Translations under genes and position numbers: made by a program
NCBI GenBank assembly: GCA_021851405.1
Contig: JAJZDW010000028.1
Location: 1-42,857, forward strand
Reading direction: 5' to 3'
DNA from: Pseudomonadota bacterium
Lineage (GTDB): Bacteria; Pseudomonadota; Gammaproteobacteria; Steroidobacterales; Steroidobacteraceae
Length of the DNA stretch: 42,857 bases
Shown here: positions 41,287 to 42,857 of the stretch, in pieces
How the letters are laid out: each line of letters starts with the position of its first letter
Position numbering within the stretch: position 1 is the stretch's first letter
The notes under the pieces: model-generated
The model's input: only the letters and a program-made list of their open reading frames with translations
What the model was told of the DNA's origin: nothing
Databases searched by the model: none

Positions 41287-42729
41287 ATGATCGTCTATCG
41301 ATCGGAGAAGAATGCCTTCCTGCGCGATGTGCGGCGCGGCGACATCGACGAGGTGATCCTGGAGCAATTCAAGGCCGCAACCGGGCACTCGGTCGCCAAG
41401 GCCGAACAGCGCTCCTGGGGCAATTCCCTCCAGCACGTCGCCAATGTGCTGGATGACAGCGCAGTTCCCGATGATCTCGGCATCGCCGTCGAGTTCCTGC
41501 TCCCGCTGTCCTTGAAGCGCATCGACGTCACCATCGCCGGGCATACCGATACCGGCGAGCGCCGCGCCATCATCATCGAATTGAAGCAGTGGGAAACGGC
41601 CCGCGCTTCGCCCCGAGATGCCATCGTCCTCACCCACGTCGGGGGCCGAGAACGCCCGGAAGTTCACCCCTCCTACCAGGCGTGGTCATACGCGGCATTC
41701 CTGCGTGGCTTCAACGAAGCGGTTTACGAGGAGAGTCCGGGCATCGGCCTGCAGCCCTGCGCGTTTCTGCACAATTACAAACGCGACAGCGTCATTGACT
41801 CGACGCATTACGAGGCTTACCTGCGCGAAGCGCCACTCTTCGCCAAGGGAGAAGGCGACCAGCTCCGGGACTTCATCCGCAGGCACATTCCGCGCGGCCG
41901 GGGCAACGAAGTCCTGGTGGCGCTGGAGAACGGCCGCATCAGACCCTCCCGGGCGCTCGCGGATGCCGTCACGGGAATCGTTCAGGGTCGGCCGGAGTTC
42001 ATCCTGCTCGATGACCAGAAAGAAGTCTTCGAGGCCTGTCTGGAAGCCGCGCGGACCGCAAGTCTCGGTGCCCCACGCGTTGTCATCGTCGAGGGAGGGC
42101 CGGGCACGGGCAAGTCCGTGATCGCCGTGCATCTGCTCGCGGCGCTGCTGGCGAAGAAAATCTTCGCGATGTACGTATCGAAGAACGCCGCCCCGCGGCA
42201 CGTCTTCGTCGAGCAGCTCGGTCGCCTCAAGCAGGACAAGATCAAACTGGCGGGCCTGTTTACCGGCCCCGACCGATTCCTGGATGCACCGGCGAACGCC
42301 GTCGGCACCCTGATCGTGGACGAGGCGCACCGGCTCACGGAAAAAGGAGGGTTCTTCGGCAACAAGGGCGAGCATTCCATCCAAGATCTCCTCCGGGCAG
42401 CGCCCTGCTCCATTTTTTTTCTGGACGAAAGCCAGCAGGTGACCTGGAAGGACATTGGCTCAAGAGCCGTCATCAGCCGATTGGCCGCCGAGCACGGCGC
42501 GCGGCTCGAAGTCCTGCAGCTGGCCTCTCAATTCCGGTGTGCCGGATCCGACGGCTACCTGGCGTGGATCGACGAGGTGCTCGAGATCCGCCCGACCGCA
42601 CACCAGACGCTCGCGGGCATCCCGCTCGATTTCCGCGTATTCGACGACGTCGGCGCAATGCATGAGGCAATCGAGGCCCGGAATACCCGCAACAAGGCCC
42701 GCATGGTCGCCGGGTACTGTTGGCCCTAG
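41287..42729 (+). CDS. DUF2075 / Schlafen-3-like DNA/RNA helicase ATPase, C-terminally truncated
   Basis: As it stands the protein is 480 aa. An N-terminal region (1-200) with 'IDVTIAGHTDTGERRAIIIELKQW' looks like a nuclease-like fold (D...E.K). The ATPase core has Walker A 'EGGPGTGKSV', Walker B 'TLIVDEAHRL' and a further 'IFFLDESQQV'. The arginine-finger area 'LASQFRCAGSDGYLAWIDEVL' follows. Relatives continue for another 130-170 residues after 'AGYCW', but here 'GYCWP' meets a TAG. The sequence change right after GYCW points to an insertion there, so this is probably a disrupted gene. Together with MazG it forms a likely defence-type pair, which is inference. Confidence 0.85.
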   Translation: MIVYRSEKNAFLRDVRRGDIDEVILEQFKAATGHSVAKAEQRSWGNSLQHVANVLDDSAVPDDLGIAVEFLLPLSLKRIDVTIAGHTDTGERRAIIIELKQWETARASPRDAIVLTHVGGRERPEVHPSYQAWSYAAFLRGFNEAVYEESPGIGLQPCAFLHNYKRDSVIDSTHYEAYLREAPLFAKGEGDQLRDFIRRHIPRGRGNEVLVALENGRIRPSRALADAVTGIVQGRPEFILLDDQKEVFEACLEAARTASLGAPRVVIVEGGPGTGKSVIAVHLLAALLAKKIFAMYVSKNAAPRHVFVEQLGRLKQDKIKLAGLFTGPDRFLDAPANAVGTLIVDEAHRLTEKGGFFGNKGEHSIQDLLRAAPCSIFFLDESQQVTWKDIGSRAVISRLAAEHGARLEVLQLASQFRCAGSDGYLAWIDEVLEIRPTAHQTLAGIPLDFRVFDDVGAMHEAIEARNTRNKARMVAGYCWP

Positions 42730-42857
42730 ACTGGAGTTATCCCTCGGCGCGCGAGAAAATCCGTTGCTGCTCAGGTAGTTGACGCATTGCAGGCTGTGGG
42801 CTGAGTGGCTACACGGTGATTTGCTGCAGCAGCTGCAGCGCGCGGTGTTGTGTGTCG
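42722..42857. mobile_element. Possible insertion-sequence end truncating the DUF2075 gene
   Basis: After the GYCW codons the DUF2075 reading ends and unrelated sequence starts, about TGGCCCTAGACTGG. The minus strand near the edge can be read as the tail of another gene ('HRALQLLQQITV' then stop at about 42811). This fits a transposase C-terminus followed by an IS tip. The element is not identified and its far end is outside the window. Confidence 0.4.

Noticed and set aside
1-42857. CRISPR arrays, tRNA or rRNA genes, riboswitches
   Set aside because: No regularly spaced repeats, no tRNA T-arm patterns in a plausible cloverleaf, and no recognised riboswitch core were seen by eye. In particular no cobalamin riboswitch precedes folE2 or the B12-type regulator.

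Overview
The window is about 43 kb of GC-rich DNA that codes densely on both strands. The gene content suggests a free-living, high-GC gammaproteobacterium of the Xanthomonadales/Nevskiales/Steroidobacter type. The pointers are a TonB-dependent receptor of the oligomer-uptake type, TrxC, the CbpA/CbpM pair, Tex, several c-di-GMP enzymes and many lone regulators. This placement is an inference from gene content; no rRNA or tRNA is present to anchor it. Both ends of the window run into insertion-sequence-like DNA, so it may be a contig broken at repeats.

Layout. 1-244: end of an IS21-like element. 364-12721: signalling region with a REC-EAL phosphodiesterase convergent with a large hybrid histidine kinase, then a CarH/LitR-type B12 photoreceptor regulator divergent from folE2 with twin palindromic operators, then tex, an MHYT-GGDEF-EAL protein and a GAF-GGDEF diguanylate cyclase. 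12910-15450: a dead TonB-dependent receptor gene with frameshifts, two in-frame stops and a 245-bp MITE-like insertion flanked by a 5-bp target duplication. 15716-17310: a stand-alone Lrp/AsnC ligand-binding domain gene, with a 1,177-bp transposon-like cassette inserted just upstream of its predicted promoter. That cassette has perfect 8-bp target duplications and 23-bp terminal inverted repeats. It carries no transposase, only a membrane-protein gene and a small HTH gene behind a 20-bp palindrome. 17606-20561: a PrnB-like protein, an EthD-domain protein and a frameshifted retropepsin-like protease. 20852-26962: a large Asp-box (VPS10/sialidase-like) secreted protein, a CPBP membrane protease and a two-gene ABC exporter.

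26979-29802: trxC, cbpA-cbpM, then decayed PAS and AraC gene remnants. 29828-35367: a sugar-acid region with a 2-keto-3-deoxy-6-phosphogalactonate-type aldolase, an SSS symporter and a 67-aa membrane protein in one operon, plus a secreted aldose 1-epimerase and an Ldh2-type dehydrogenase overlapping an ABM-domain gene. 35600-37315: a TetR regulator with a decayed DoxX gene downstream and a divergent DUF1993 gene. 37746-40616: a 956-aa exported protein of unknown function. 40878-42729: a MazG-like pyrophosphohydrolase followed by a DUF2075/Schlafen-3-like helicase-ATPase that is cut off by foreign sequence at the right edge.

The most notable items are the transposase-less two-gene cassette (16126-17302), the B12/light-type control of folE2 (5410-5489), and the MazG-DUF2075 pair (40878-42729), which looks like a possible defence module. 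No CRISPR array, rRNA or tRNA was seen. Pseudogene density is high (five decayed genes), which fits a genome with active insertion elements.
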